The translations under genes were made by a program, and so were the position numbers. Below the pieces are notes generated by a model that had not been told where the DNA came from, searched no databases, and was given only the letters and a program-made list of their open reading frames with translations. Source: an uncultured Myxococcales bacterium (GTDB taxonomy: Bacteria; Myxococcota_A; UBA9042). From it: 64,000 bases of DNA. The stretch spans positions 1 to 64,000 of the forward strand of contig CAIMLR010000003.1 in the NCBI GenBank assembly GCA_903842345.1. The letters run 5' to 3'. Every line of letters begins with the position of its first letter. Position 1 is the first letter of the stretch. Positions 1 to 9,600 of this stretch are shown one piece after another.

Positions 1-1
1 A

Positions 2-121
2 ACCGCCAAAGGTTGGGCGGCGCAGCGCGAGCTGCGGGACCGCAATGTGGTTCTGCGTCCGGTGAAAGCCGGATGCAGCGGCGGGGAGGTCGATTTTTTG
101 GGGCGGAGGTCCCCGGCGTAG
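2..121 (+). CDS. Possible 3' end of a gene cut by the window start
   Basis: Reading from base 2, a frame stays open for 39 codons and ends at TAG 119-121. About three quarters of third positions are G or C, as expected for a coding frame here. It would converge on the minus-strand gene ending at 147. I do not recognise the fragment and it is too short to assign. It could equally be non-coding. Confidence 0.25.
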   Translation, partial: TAKGWAAQRELRDRNVVLRPVKAGCSGGEVDFLGRRSPA

Positions 122-140
122 CCGGAACTCCCGAATTTTT
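113..140 (+). terminator. Weak terminator-like hairpin
   Basis: CCGGC (113-117) and GCCGG (121-125) form a five-pair stem with a GTA loop, and a run of five T lies at 136-140. The T run is ten bases from the stem, which is far for an intrinsic terminator. The site lies between two apparently convergent genes, which is where one would be expected. Confidence 0.25.
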
Positions 141-146
141 CCGCGG

Positions 147-1514
147 CTATTCGGCCAAAGCCAGGAAACTTGGCTCATTGCGCCATCGCTCGGCGACCGT
201 TTGCCAGAACTGCGGCCGTTCGCCAGCCACGATCTCGTCCAGCATGGTGAGCGAATCGCTGGCGTCGTTGTCTGTGCCAGTTGCGAGCGCTTGCCTATCC
301 AAGCTGGCGCGGGCCAGTTTCAGGACTTCGCGGGACAACGCGCGGAGATCCCATTCGCCCACGACGCCGTCGAGTGCGTCCTTGCAGGCCAAGGCGCGCA
401 GCGCCGCTCGGTCCACGGTCATGTCGCCGTCGCGCAGGAGCTTCAGGCACGCCTGACGCGTCGCCGCGTCGTAGAAGATTCCCTTGGTCAGCGCGGGCAG
501 GGCGGGCAGGGCCTCGGGCGGCACCACATCGCACTGGCGCAGCTCCAGGTACTTCTTCAGGCGGATGTCGGGGAACATCGTCGAGGCGTGCAACTCCCAG
601 TCCGCCAGCGTCGGCCGCCGACCGCCAAAGCCGCGCTCAAAGAACTGCCGGAACGTCATCGGCGCGTCAAACAGCTCCTGGTGACCATGGGAACCGTCCT
701 CATGCGCGATGTCCAGGAAGTACATCGGCACATCCCAGCACCATTCCACGTAGTCCGCGATCGTCGCGTGCGGGTCAAAGATGAACTTGCTGACGTTGCA
801 GCGCGCCTCGTCCACGTCGGTCCACAAGTGCGCCCGAAACGTCGCGTAGCCGGTGTCCTTGCCATGGCGAATCGGCGAGTTGGCAAACAGCGCCACAAGC
901 ACCGGCGACAGCAGATGCCCCAAGCGCATCATCTCCATCGCTTCCTCGCCCGAGGAAAAGTCCATGTTGCTCTGTACCGTGCAGGTCAGGTGCATCATCT
1001 CCAAGCCCAGCGAGCCCACCGTCGGCATGATCCGCCGCATGATCCCGTAACGCCCCTTGGGCATCTTCTCGCAGTCGTCCACCGTGTTGAGCGGATTGAA
1101 GCCCGCGTAGGCAAAACGCACGCCCAAGTCCGATGTCACCTCCGCCACTTCAGCGAGGTGCTGGGCCAGCTCCGCGCGCATCTCCGCGATCGTCGCAAAC
1201 GGCGCGCCGGACAGCTCAAACTGCCCCGCCGGCTCGAGCGAAATGGATGCCATGCCGCGGGTCAGCGCAATCGGCTTGCCCGCTTCCAGGTACGGCGTCC
1301 ACCCGTGGCGCTTCGCCAGCCGGTCGAGCATCGTGTGAATCGATGCGTGGCCTTCATACGGCAACGGCTTGCCATTGGGGCCCAGCGCAAAGCGCTCAAA
1401 CTCCGTGCCAATCTTGAACGTGTTCGCAGGCTTGGCGCCGCTGAGCACCCAGTCGACGCAGTCCTGGGCAGAGGTGACGAACGGCGAAGGGCCGGATTTT
1501 TGCGGAGCGGACAT
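147..1514 (-). CDS. gshA: Glutamate-cysteine ligase, plant/proteobacterial type
   Basis: Cytoplasmic enzyme that joins L-glutamate to L-cysteine with ATP, the first committed step of glutathione synthesis. At 455 residues it has the usual length of the plant-type GCS2 family rather than the E. coli GshA type. Family blocks visible are the N-terminal KIGTEFERFAL (substrate/metal Glu residues), the GRYGIMRRIMPTVG block, the LTCTVQSNMDFSS block and the ALFANSPIRHGKDTGYATFRAHLW stretch (split here over residues about 211-233). The ATG at 1514 has a GAGG about seven bases upstream. The next gene on the same strand, a membrane protein, ends 45 bases upstream. No glutathione synthetase gene lies in the window, so the product could serve another gamma-glutamylcysteine role. 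Confidence 0.85.
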   Translation of the reverse strand: MSAPQKSGPSPFVTSAQDCVDWVLSGAKPANTFKIGTEFERFALGPNGKPLPYEGHASIHTMLDRLAKRHGWTPYLEAGKPIALTRGMASISLEPAGQFELSGAPFATIAEMRAELAQHLAEVAEVTSDLGVRFAYAGFNPLNTVDDCEKMPKGRYGIMRRIMPTVGSLGLEMMHLTCTVQSNMDFSSGEEAMEMMRLGHLLSPVLVALFANSPIRHGKDTGYATFRAHLWTDVDEARCNVSKFIFDPHATIADYVEWCWDVPMYFLDIAHEDGSHGHQELFDAPMTFRQFFERGFGGRRPTLADWELHASTMFPDIRLKKYLELRQCDVVPPEALPALPALTKGIFYDAATRQACLKLLRDGDMTVDRAALRALACKDALDGVVGEWDLRALSREVLKLARASLDRQALATGTDNDASDSLTMLDEIVAGERPQFWQTVAERWRNEPSFLALAE

Positions 1515-1559
1515 GCAGGTGGCCTCAAGCGTCGCGATGGTGGCGAGCGCGGTACAACA

Positions 1560-3074
1560 TCAGTCGTAGTAGAATTGTTCCGCGCGGCCAAATGTTATCG
1601 CACCAAACAGTTGAATCGCGACGGAAAGCACGATCAGCGCTTTCACTTTCTTGCTGAGCGTCGGCACCCGCAGCGCGAGCACACCCAGCAGCGGCGGCAG
1701 GAAGTCGATGGCGAAACGGTAGGAAAACTGCTGCCATCCGTCATTTTGGTAGAAGAGCCCAGGCACCGCGACCGCGGCGACGGACCACATCAGGTGACGG
1801 GCGAGCGCTTGGCGGCGGGCGTCGTCGCCCAGCCGGGGCGGTGCGTGCTGGGCAAACAGCGCCAGGAAGGCTGGACTCGACGTCAGCAGGCCCAGCCCAT
1901 GGCGGGTGATCAGCAAGAACGGCGGATCCGGCAGGATCTGCGGCATGTTGAGCAGCGCGGTGCCGAGGTTGTGGTTGAGGAAAGCGAAGGAAAACAGACC
2001 GTGTTCGCGGGTCGGTCCCCGCGTGCCTTCCAGCAAGTAGAGGTGGCCAAATTCTCCCGGATTCTCCCAGCGCGCCCAGTTGAACCACGCGAGCACGCCG
2101 CCGATCAGCACCAACGGCAGGGCGAACAGCACCAGTTTCTTCAGTGCGGCCGGAATCCCCGCCTTGCCTTGACCGCCCAGCCACCGGCCGTCAGGCCACA
2201 GCACTTCCAGCGGCAGGAACAGGCCGGCGAACAGCAGCGGCGTCCGGGTGGCAACGCCGAGCCCCAGCAACAGGCCGGCCAGCAGCGGGCGCTCGCCGCC
2301 TTCAGCCGCCAGCAGGTAGCCGAGGTGGAGCGTCATGCCGATGACCATCGCCGTGAACCACACCGAAGCATGCGCGGACACAAAGAACGCCGCCGTTCCA
2401 AAACCCAGGAACGCCGTAATCCACAGCCGATCCGCGGCATCGTGGCCGATCAGCTCGCGCCGCCGCAGCCGCGCCAGCCACAGCCACGTGAGCGCGACCG
2501 AGAGCGCGGCGAAGACGATGGTCACCAGCACGTCGTTGGTCCGGTAGTGCCAGATCTTGGCGAGCGGCAGCATCACGACGGCGGGGAACGGCGGGAAGGA
2601 CACCTGATAGATGACGTCGTCGCACTTGCGCCACGGCTGCTTGGGGTCGCAACCGACTTTGAGATCGCGATCCACGTCGATGATCATCAGGCGGCCATCG
2701 AGGGTGTGGAACTCGTGCTGGCGCGGGCCGGGCACGTCTTTCCACGGGAATACGCCTTTCACGCGTTCCCCACCGCGCAAGGTCAGCACGCGGTAGCTCG
2801 CCCAATCGTTCCAGCCGCTGCCTTTCAGTTGGCGGTTGACGGCGTCCTGCAGGCCGGGCGGATCGCCTGGCAACGGCTTCTGGCCCGCAGCGCGTCGCGG
2901 CGTGTCCGTGTCCAGCCGCCCGTGCAGGAACGACTCGGCCATGTCGACAAAATGAAAATGCGGGGACGGCTCCAGCAGCGTCGCGCCGCACACCGCACCA
3001 TAGATCAACAGCGAGCTGGCGAAAATCGCCAATAGCCACATGCGGTTGCGTTTGCGATCGGGAGTGTGTGGCAT
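1560..3074 (-). CDS. Polytopic membrane protein, probable GT-C type glycosyltransferase
   Basis: A 504-residue inner-membrane protein with an N-terminal membrane segment (about 12-30), a periplasmic-looking loop of roughly 130 residues, then many hydrophobic helices to about residue 490. The early FHFVDMAESFLHGRL stretch resembles the first loop of dolichyl-phosphate-mannose-type transferases, where an acidic residue acts in catalysis. No exact family motif can be fixed by eye, so lipid-linked sugar transfer to the cell envelope is inferred from topology. It starts at ATG 3074, divergent from the candidate selenoprotein gene at 3212, so the 137 bases between them must hold both promoters. A second, longer GT-C-like protein lies at 50847-53660. 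Confidence 0.55.
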   Translation of the reverse strand: MPHTPDRKRNRMWLLAIFASSLLIYGAVCGATLLEPSPHFHFVDMAESFLHGRLDTDTPRRAAGQKPLPGDPPGLQDAVNRQLKGSGWNDWASYRVLTLRGGERVKGVFPWKDVPGPRQHEFHTLDGRLMIIDVDRDLKVGCDPKQPWRKCDDVIYQVSFPPFPAVVMLPLAKIWHYRTNDVLVTIVFAALSVALTWLWLARLRRRELIGHDAADRLWITAFLGFGTAAFFVSAHASVWFTAMVIGMTLHLGYLLAAEGGERPLLAGLLLGLGVATRTPLLFAGLFLPLEVLWPDGRWLGGQGKAGIPAALKKLVLFALPLVLIGGVLAWFNWARWENPGEFGHLYLLEGTRGPTREHGLFSFAFLNHNLGTALLNMPQILPDPPFLLITRHGLGLLTSSPAFLALFAQHAPPRLGDDARRQALARHLMWSVAAVAVPGLFYQNDGWQQFSYRFAIDFLPPLLGVLALRVPTLSKKVKALIVLSVAIQLFGAITFGRAEQFYYD

Positions 3075-3211
3075 CGTCGGAAAAATCGCCGCACATGCGC
3101 GGGGCCGTGAACGTTAGCGGGCGGCTGGCATTCGGTCAATTGCAGCGCCGTCATGCGGATGGTAACGTGGCCACTGCGATAATCGGGGCGTTGGCCCCAA
3201 CTGGAGCGAGA

Positions 3212-4633
3212 ATGGAGCGGCGTACCCAAGTGATTCTGGCCCTGTTGGTCGTTGCCGTGCTCGCTGTGGCGGGCGGCGTGTGGCGGCGTTTGCAGCCGAC
3301 CACGGCGACCGATGCGGCGCCGACTGTGGCGCGGTATCGCGTTCTGACGTCGGGCATGGTGGAAGCTGCGGCGGAACACCGCGCGGTCATCGCCGACGCA
3401 ATGCTCGTGCCCAAAGAGATGGACGCGGCGCAGGCGCAAAGCCGGGCTGCTCAGCCACCGCCGATCCTCCAGCCGACGCCAGCGGCGCCCGACGCAGAGA
3501 TGCCGCCTCAGGGCGCGCTGGCCGATGTGCCGCCGTCCCAACAAGTGCTGATCGGCTTCTCCGGCGGCGTCGTGGGTGAAACTGACCCTTGTGGGTGAGC
3601 CCATCACCCGCTGGGCGGTCTGCCTCGGCGAATCAAATGGTGGATGGAGCAAACGCAGGGACACCCCCATGCGCTGGCGTTTGACGTCGGCGGCCTCATG
3701 GTCCCGAATGTGCCGGATACGATGGATCGGCCGGGCGAAGCGGTTGCGCGCGCGGACGTGTTCCTGCGGGCGATGGCGCGCGGCGGGTATACGGCGCTCA
3801 ACGTGGGCGCACACGAACTCGCGCTTGGCGTCAACGATCTGAAACGGCTGGCAGCTGCGAACAAGATTCCGCTGCTCTCCGCGAACTTGTACGACAAGGC
3901 CGGCAAGCCCGCGTTCCAGCGCTTGCTCGTCAAGCAGGCAGGGCCGTTGAAGATCGGCATCTTCGGCTTGATCACTGCGCAGCCCGCGGATTTGCTCAAC
4001 ACGGTCGCCAACCAAGGCCTCGTCGTGGAGTCGCCGAACACCGTCGCGGCGACCGCCGTGAAGGAATTGCGCGACCAGGGCTGCGATCTCGTCATCGTGC
4101 TGAGCCAGCTGTCGCGCGTGGAAGTCGATGCGCTGACTTCGCAAGTGAAGGGCATCGACCTCGTGCTCGGCTCGTCGCAGATGGACATGACCAACCAGCT
4201 CTTGAGCACCGGCGACGGCTTCTTCGTCGACACGTTTACCAAGGGCAAATACATGGGGATGCTGACCATCGCCGCGCGCGGCAAGGGCCACCTCTACGCT
4301 GCCAACATGAAGGCCGCGCTGAACGCGCAGCGCTCGGAATTGGCGGGGCAGATCCAGGCGCTGCAGATGCAAATCGAGCAGTCCAACACCCCCAGCGGAC
4401 CGGTCAAGCTGGGCAAGGAAGCGCGGGACGTCATTGACCACCAGCTTGCGGCGCTGCGGGCGCGGATGCAGCGGGTTGCGATGGAGATCGAGTCCGGTGG
4501 CAGCGCGCCGGCTCAGGCGAATACGGTGGATCTGCAAATGGCGGCGCTCGGCCAGGAAATGATGGACGACGCGGAAGTGCTGAAGTGGGTCGACAAGCTC
4601 AAGCTCAAGTACCCGCACGTCGCCGGGCACTGA
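3212..4633 (+). CDS. Candidate selenoprotein: UshA-like protein with Cys-Gly-Sec motif
   Basis: One frame runs from ATG 3212 (GGAG six bases upstream) to TGA 4631-4633, interrupted once by TGA at 3596-3598 (codon 129). Read as selenocysteine, the product has 473 residues: an N-terminal membrane anchor (about 6-24), a Pro/Ala-rich linker (to about 110), then a UshA/metallophosphatase-like domain. Around the TGA it reads DPCG-U-AHHPLGGLPRR. The paralogue at 34365-36050 reads KPCG-C-TVDLQKGGIERI at the same place, so the TGA replaces a conserved cysteine. Homology continues after it (NVGAHELALGVNDL aligns with the Asn/His motif region of 5'-nucleotidases), but the usual first Asp-x-His metal motif is absent. 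A redox or metal role for Cys127/Sec129 is therefore more likely than nucleotidase activity. Alternatives are a nonsense mutation or a one-base sequencing error at 3598. Confidence 0.75.
3596..3630 (+). promoter_or_regulatory. Candidate bacterial SECIS element after in-frame TGA
   Basis: After TGA 3596-3598 a hairpin can form. CGC 3609-3611 pairs with GCG 3628-3630, T3612 bulges opposite C3626-G3627, GGGC 3613-3616 pairs with GCCT 3622-3625 (closing G-U), and the apical loop is GGTCT 3617-3621. The loop begins 18 bases after the TGA. As I recall the E. coli fdhF element, its loop also carries GGUCU at 18 bases with a bulged U below, the features that SelB reads. Caveat: the loop codons GGT CTG encode Gly-Leu, which the protein family tends to conserve (GGL), so the loop sequence is not fully independent evidence. 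Confidence 0.6.
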
Positions 4634-4636
4634 CCG

Positions 4637-5452
4637 TCACGCCAGCCGCAGCAGCGCGCGGGCCTCGCGGATCGTCGCCAGCGGCCGCCCGGCCTCGCGC
4701 GCCATCGCCGCCACGGCGGCCACAAGCTCATACGAACCGCGCGCCAGGACGCCTTTTTGCACGTAGAGGTTGTCCTCCAGTCCCACGCGCACATGCCCGC
4801 CCACCGCGATCGCGTGCGCAGCCAGCGGCATCTCAAAGCGGCCGATCCCCGCGACCGACCACGTCGCGCCATCTGGCAGCAACGTCCGCAGGAAGTCGAG
4901 GTGCGCCTTCGTGCCGCCCATGCCGCCCGGCATTCCGAGCACAAAGTTGAAATGCCCCGGCGCGTCCACGAGCCCGTCGTTCATCAGCCGCCGCGCCGCG
5001 TCGACCATGCCGCTGTCAAAGCACTCGAACTCCGGCTTGACGCCGAACTGCCGCTGCCGCGCGGCGATCGCGCGGATCATCGGCGGGCTATTGAGAAACA
5101 CGTCGTCGCCAAAATTGACCGAGCCGGTCGTCAGCGTCGCCATGTCGGGCTTGAGCTTGAGCGCATCGGCGCGCTGCTCCACGGTCATGCCCACCGCGCC
5201 GCCGGTTGAGAATTGGATGAGAATGTCACACGCCGCAGCCTTCAGCAGCGCCACGGTCTCGGCGAACAGCTCCGCGCGTTGGCTCGGCGCGCCATCGTTC
5301 TCGCGCATGTGCAGGTGGACCATCGTCGCCCCCGCGTTGCGGCAGCGGATCGTCTCCTCGGCCAGTTCCTGCGGCGAATACGGCACATGCGGCGTGTCGC
5401 TCCGGAACACCTCCGCGCCGCAAATCGCCGCCGTGATCATGAGCGGTTGCAT
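4637..5452 (-). CDS. kce: 3-keto-5-aminohexanoate cleavage enzyme (BKACE/DUF849)
   Basis: Zinc-dependent beta-keto acid cleavage enzyme of 271 residues, the normal family length. In lysine fermentation it converts 3-keto-5-aminohexanoate plus acetyl-CoA into 3-aminobutyryl-CoA and acetoacetate. The N-terminal MITAAICGAE, the metal-ligand motif MVHLHMR (about 44-50), the QFSTGG substrate loop and the C-terminal HVRVGLEDNLY with its metal-ligand Glu are all visible. BKACE enzymes vary in substrate, so the name rests on the neighbour: kal ends three bases before this start, and Kal acts on the product of Kce. A lysine 2,3-aminomutase gene, the first enzyme of the pathway, lies at 55719-57098. 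Confidence 0.82.
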   Translation of the reverse strand: MQPLMITAAICGAEVFRSDTPHVPYSPQELAEETIRCRNAGATMVHLHMRENDGAPSQRAELFAETVALLKAAACDILIQFSTGGAVGMTVEQRADALKLKPDMATLTTGSVNFGDDVFLNSPPMIRAIAARQRQFGVKPEFECFDSGMVDAARRLMNDGLVDAPGHFNFVLGMPGGMGGTKAHLDFLRTLLPDGATWSVAGIGRFEMPLAAHAIAVGGHVRVGLEDNLYVQKGVLARGSYELVAAVAAMAREAGRPLATIREARALLRLA

Positions 5453-5455
5453 CCG

Positions 5456-5839
5456 TTATCCCTTGCGCTGCAAGCCCGCCGGCACCACGCACGTCCCGCT
5501 CGCGCGCACGACGACGATGGGCGGATCGAGCACGTCCGCCGCCGATTCGCTGATATCCGGGCGCGCCGCGATGACCTTGCGCGCCACAAACAGCATCTTG
5601 CGACTGGTCTTGCCCGTTTCGACAATCTCGCCGGACGCCTCGATGTAGTCGCCCGCGCGCACCGGCGCGAGGAATTCCACGCTGTCGTAGGCGCGGAACA
5701 GCCCTTCGTCGCCGTCGTGCCGGATCAGCAGCTCGGTGGCCACGTCGCCGAACAGGCCCAAAATCCGTGCGCCATCGACAAGTTGCCCGCCGTAGTGGGC
5801 ATCGTGGCTTGACATGCGCAGGCGAATGACTGTTTTCAT
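5456..5839 (-). CDS. kal: 3-aminobutyryl-CoA ammonia-lyase
   Basis: Small hot-dog-fold enzyme of 127 residues that eliminates ammonia from L-3-aminobutyryl-CoA to give crotonyl-CoA in the lysine fermentation pathway. The sequence [20 protein letters not shown] near the N-terminus and [19 protein letters not shown] in the middle fit the Kal family and its MaoC/hot-dog relatives. I chose ATG 5839 because GGAGG precedes it at a proper distance and it gives the family's usual start; the frame runs further upstream but without support. The kce gene follows after three bases, so the two are surely co-transcribed. Confidence 0.82.
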   Translation of the reverse strand: MKTVIRLRMSSHDAHYGGQLVDGARILGLFGDVATELLIRHDGDEGLFRAYDSVEFLAPVRAGDYIEASGEIVETGKTSRKMLFVARKVIAARPDISESAADVLDPPIVVVRASGTCVVPAGLQRKG

Positions 5840-5899
5840 GCGGTCCTCCGCGCGCAGGATCGCACGCGGATGGCGCGTTTCGCAAGGCAGGGGCTCTCG

Positions 5900-6586
5900 A
5901 TGATCCAGCAAGAAGCAATGAATTCGGCGTGGCAGCACTTTTGGCAGCTACTTCTGGAGGCGCCCCTGCCGGCGCCGCCGCCGCCTGTCGCGCCGATCAG
6001 CGTGCCGCTTGACGACGAATTCGATTTTCTCGCCGAGCCTGCCGCGCCGCCGTCAGCCAAGCGCGCGCCGGACAGCGCCGTGCCGGATCCGCAGCGGTTG
6101 GCGCAGTTGGCGGGGCTGGAGTCGGTGGAGGCGGAGCTCGTCGCCGCGCTGACGCAGCAATTTCACACCCTGCGGGACGATCCGCGGCTGGATCGCGTGG
6201 ATGCGGCCGGTGCGCTGTGGCTGTGCCGCCTGCTGGTGCAAGGTCCGGTCGCGTCCCTGCCTGAGCACGGTCCGCTGCTGCGGCTGCTCCAGCGGGCCGC
6301 GCGGTCGCCGGATCCCGCGCTTGTGGCGCTTGCCGCCGACGCGATCGGTCACCTGGATGCGCGTGCGGCGCAGCTGGACCTCGTCGCGCGGCTGCATGCC
6401 AATCCGCGGAGCCTGGGCCACGACGGCGTCGACCGCGTCCTGGCCTGCCTGAAAACGGTCGCCGACGGCCGGTGCGTGCGGGAAATGGAGGCGCTGCTTG
6501 TCGAGCGCGGCGCCGAGCTCAGCGACGTCCACGCCTGGCAGGCCCGCCACATCGTCCAGGTGATCCGCCGGTCCGGACGAAAATAG
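5900..6586 (+). CDS. Hypothetical protein, HEAT-like alpha repeats
   Basis: A 228-residue soluble protein with no signal peptide. A Pro-rich stretch lies at about 20-50 and the rest is Ala/Leu-rich helices (about 70-225) that look like HEAT-type repeats, for instance the [20 protein letters not shown] unit. Such folds usually bind other proteins. ATG 5900 follows a purine-rich AGGGG; an upstream ATG at 5870 is possible. It is divergent from kal and 76 bases before the AsmA-like gene. I do not recognise a family, and the assignment as a real gene rests on codon bias and position. Confidence 0.6.
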   Translation: MIQQEAMNSAWQHFWQLLLEAPLPAPPPPVAPISVPLDDEFDFLAEPAAPPSAKRAPDSAVPDPQRLAQLAGLESVEAELVAALTQQFHTLRDDPRLDRVDAAGALWLCRLLVQGPVASLPEHGPLLRLLQRAARSPDPALVALAADAIGHLDARAAQLDLVARLHANPRSLGHDGVDRVLACLKTVADGRCVREMEALLVERGAELSDVHAWQARHIVQVIRRSGRK

Positions 6587-6662
6587 CGGCACCCGTCGTC
6601 ATCCGCGGTCCTCGACTTGAAAGCCGTGCGTGCTACCCTCCTCGGGTCGGGAGGCCGTGAAC

Positions 6663-9600
6663 GTGCAGGTGGCGCCACAGAAAATACCCAAGCCGCGGAT
6701 CGTTACGTGGCGGAGGGTGCTGCTGGCAGTGCTGCTGCTCGTCGTGCTGGCGATTGGCGGAACTGCTTGGATGCTCAGGCATCTGGAGACGCCGTGGCTG
6801 CGCGAGCGCGTGAAGAACGCCGTGCGCGCGCAGCTGCACCTGGACGTCGACTACCGGCAAGCGAGCGTGGGCACCGGCGGACTTGAACTGCGCGATCTGG
6901 CGCTTGCGTCCGCACCGGAAGACCGCGATTTGGCACCCGAACTGCTGCATATTGACCGCGTGACGCTCCGCTGGCAGCTGCGGGATTTGCTGCCGGGCCA
7001 CACGCGGCGCGCGAGTGCGGTCGTGGAGGGCGTGGCGCTCAACGTCGTGATCGACACGCAGGGCGTGACTTCCCTGGAGCGCCTGCTCGCCTTGATGCCG
7101 CCAACGCCGGAGAAGCCGCCGACGCTGCCGTCCCAGCTGTTCAAGGCGCTGCACGAGGCGCCGGAGCTGGGGCTCGCGCTGACGATCGGCGGCGTGCGGA
7201 CCCGCGCGGTGCGGCGGCTGGTGGGCGGCGGCGATCAGCACGTCTATCTCGGCGACGTGGCGCTCACAGGCACTGTGCAACTGGGCGGTGCGCGTGCGGG
7301 CGCGGATTTGCGTCTCGACGGCGCGCATCTGCAACTGGAGACAACGGGCGTCGTTCCCGATCCGCAGCTCAAGCCGGTGCTGGACCTGCTGCCGTGGTTG
7401 GCGCCGCTGCAGGATGGCACGGGCGTGCTGCCGTTGACGCTGGCGACGCACGCGGTGCTCCAGGACGACCGGCTCGCGCTCGAGGCCGATCTGGCGACGG
7501 GGGCCAATGAGCTGTTGGCGCTGGAACTGGTGCTGCAGCCTGAGCCGGCCAAGCGCGGCCTGACGGTGAACCTGCGACGCGTGGCGGTGTTGAGCCGGCT
7601 GGGGATGCACGCGGCGCTGTTCGTGGACGACGCGATGACCGCGCTGGACGGCGCGATGGCGCTGACGGCGACGCTGCCGGCGCTGCATCTCCGCGGGTTG
7701 GAGTCCCCGGGCGGAACGCTGCAGGGCAACGCGGTCGGCCTGCACCTCGCGCTGGACCCGTCGCGGACGGTTGTGGAGAGCCTGGACTTCGTGCTGGACA
7801 CCCCGGGCGTGACGCTTGCGGACGCGCGCGTGGGGCAGGTGCATGCGGAGGCCCATGGCCACCTGCGGGGCCAAACCGCGCTGAGTGGCGATGCCGTCCT
7901 GAGCGTGGCGACGCTGAGCGCGCACGACGTCGCGGGCGATGTGACCGCGACCGATGCGCGCGCGACGGCGAAGTGGACCGTGCTGCCCGACGGCGCGACG
8001 CTGACCGTGGATGCGGGCGTGGCGGCGCTTCTCGTGCAGACCGCCGATGGCCTGCGGACCGCCACCCTGAAGGACCTGAAGCCGACGCTCCAGCTCCAGA
8101 CCGCGGGCGTGGCCGCGGCGTTGGCTGACCCGCTGGCGGCGCTGCGGGAGCTGACGCTGACGCTGAGCCTGGCGGAAGCTGAAGTGGTGACCGACGGCCA
8201 GAAGGTCGCGGCGAGCGGGGCGGAGGTGCGGTTGGTGCTGCCGCCGGTTGTGCGCGAGTCGGCCACCGTGCTGACGGTGGCGCAGAAGATCCAGATCTCG
8301 GGCGCGGTTGCCCGCGTGCGGCTGCCCGGCGGACGCGAGCTGACGGACTGGGTGCGCGCCAAGCTGGAGACGGCGGACCTGCGCGTCGTGCTCGACCAGC
8401 CGCTGGCCAGCACGGGGCGCGTTTGGCTGGATGTGCACGGGCCGGTTGTTCTGACGGGCACGCTGGAAAAGTTCCGCGACGCGTTGGCCTGGAAGCTGGA
8501 CTTCAGCGCGCTGCCCAAGGAACTCGTGGACCTGGTGCAGCCGCCCGCTACGGCGCGCAAGCTGGTCAAGTGGTCGGCGCTGACGATCGCGGGTCACAGC
8601 CAAGGGAAGGCGACGCACCTGACCGGACTGCCGCTGGTGACCCAGGAAACGTCGCTGGATGTGGCGAACCTGCAAATGCCGCGCCGCGCCGACGTCCGCC
8701 GCCTGAGCATCACGCTCAAGAGCGACGGCCAAGGCCTGCGGCAGAAGGCGGAATTCGCGTTGAACGCCGATATCCTGCGGATGGGGCCGGTGAAGCCGGG
8801 CGGCCAACTGGCCGTGACTGGGCACCTGGACCATGACCCCGCGTCGCGCCACCTTGCGCTGCGTCTCGATGCCAAAGGTCCGCACAGCCTGGCCGCAGGG
8901 TTGGACCTGGAAGGTCGCGCGCAGGGCAGCGATTTGACGTACACGGTGCAGGCGCAGGCGCGCAATATCGCGGCCTTCCTCCACGCGATGGCGGCCAAGG
9001 ATCGCGGCGCGCTGTGCCTGCTGGATCCCAAGCTGGGGGTGAAACTCGACGCGAAGGGCACGCTGACCGGCGGAGCGCAGCTGTTCCACCAGAAGCCGCC
9101 GTCGGGGATCGACGGCCACCACACCGTGACGTTGGCGCTGACGGCGCTGTCCTGCCAGATGCCGCAGGGCTCCGCGCGGCTGCCCAAGCTGGATGTGACG
9201 GCGGACGCGACCTGGGCCAAAGGCGCGGGCAAGGCGGATGTGCATGTGACGCTGCCGAACCTGGAGGCCGCGGCGAGCGGCCACGCGGTGCGGCTGGACG
9301 GTTTGGACCAGCGGCTGTCGGTCGAGCTGCGGGTGGACGGGACGATGCACCTCGCGGGCGACGGCAAGCTGTCGCGCCTCACGCAGGACGCGATGCCGGG
9401 CGTGCCGCTGCGGGACCTCAGCTGGATGGCGCGCGGCTGGTCGGGGGCGGAGGGCGCGCGGCTTGAGCAGTTCCAGTTGGACAATCCGCCGACGGGGACG
9501 CGCCTCACGCTGAGCGGCGGTCTGGACCGCGCACTGCTGCGCCCGCCGAAGGTGACCGACGCCGACGTCGCGGGCAGCGTGCCGGCCAGCCTGGCGGGGA

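Noticed and set aside
201-3035. 944-codon plus-strand open frame
   Set aside because: It runs antisense across two real genes (gshA and the membrane protein) and has a mirror-frame composition.
3127-3146. Sigma54 promoter before the candidate selenoprotein
   Set aside because: The GG and GC elements are 13 bases apart instead of 10, so it does not fit the consensus.
3644-4633. A separate gene starting at ATG 3644
   Set aside because: The frame is the same as in 3212-3595 and the sequence between the TGA and ATG 3644 (AHHPLGGLPRRIKWW) continues the family alignment; no ribosome site precedes 3644. A restart is possible but explains less.
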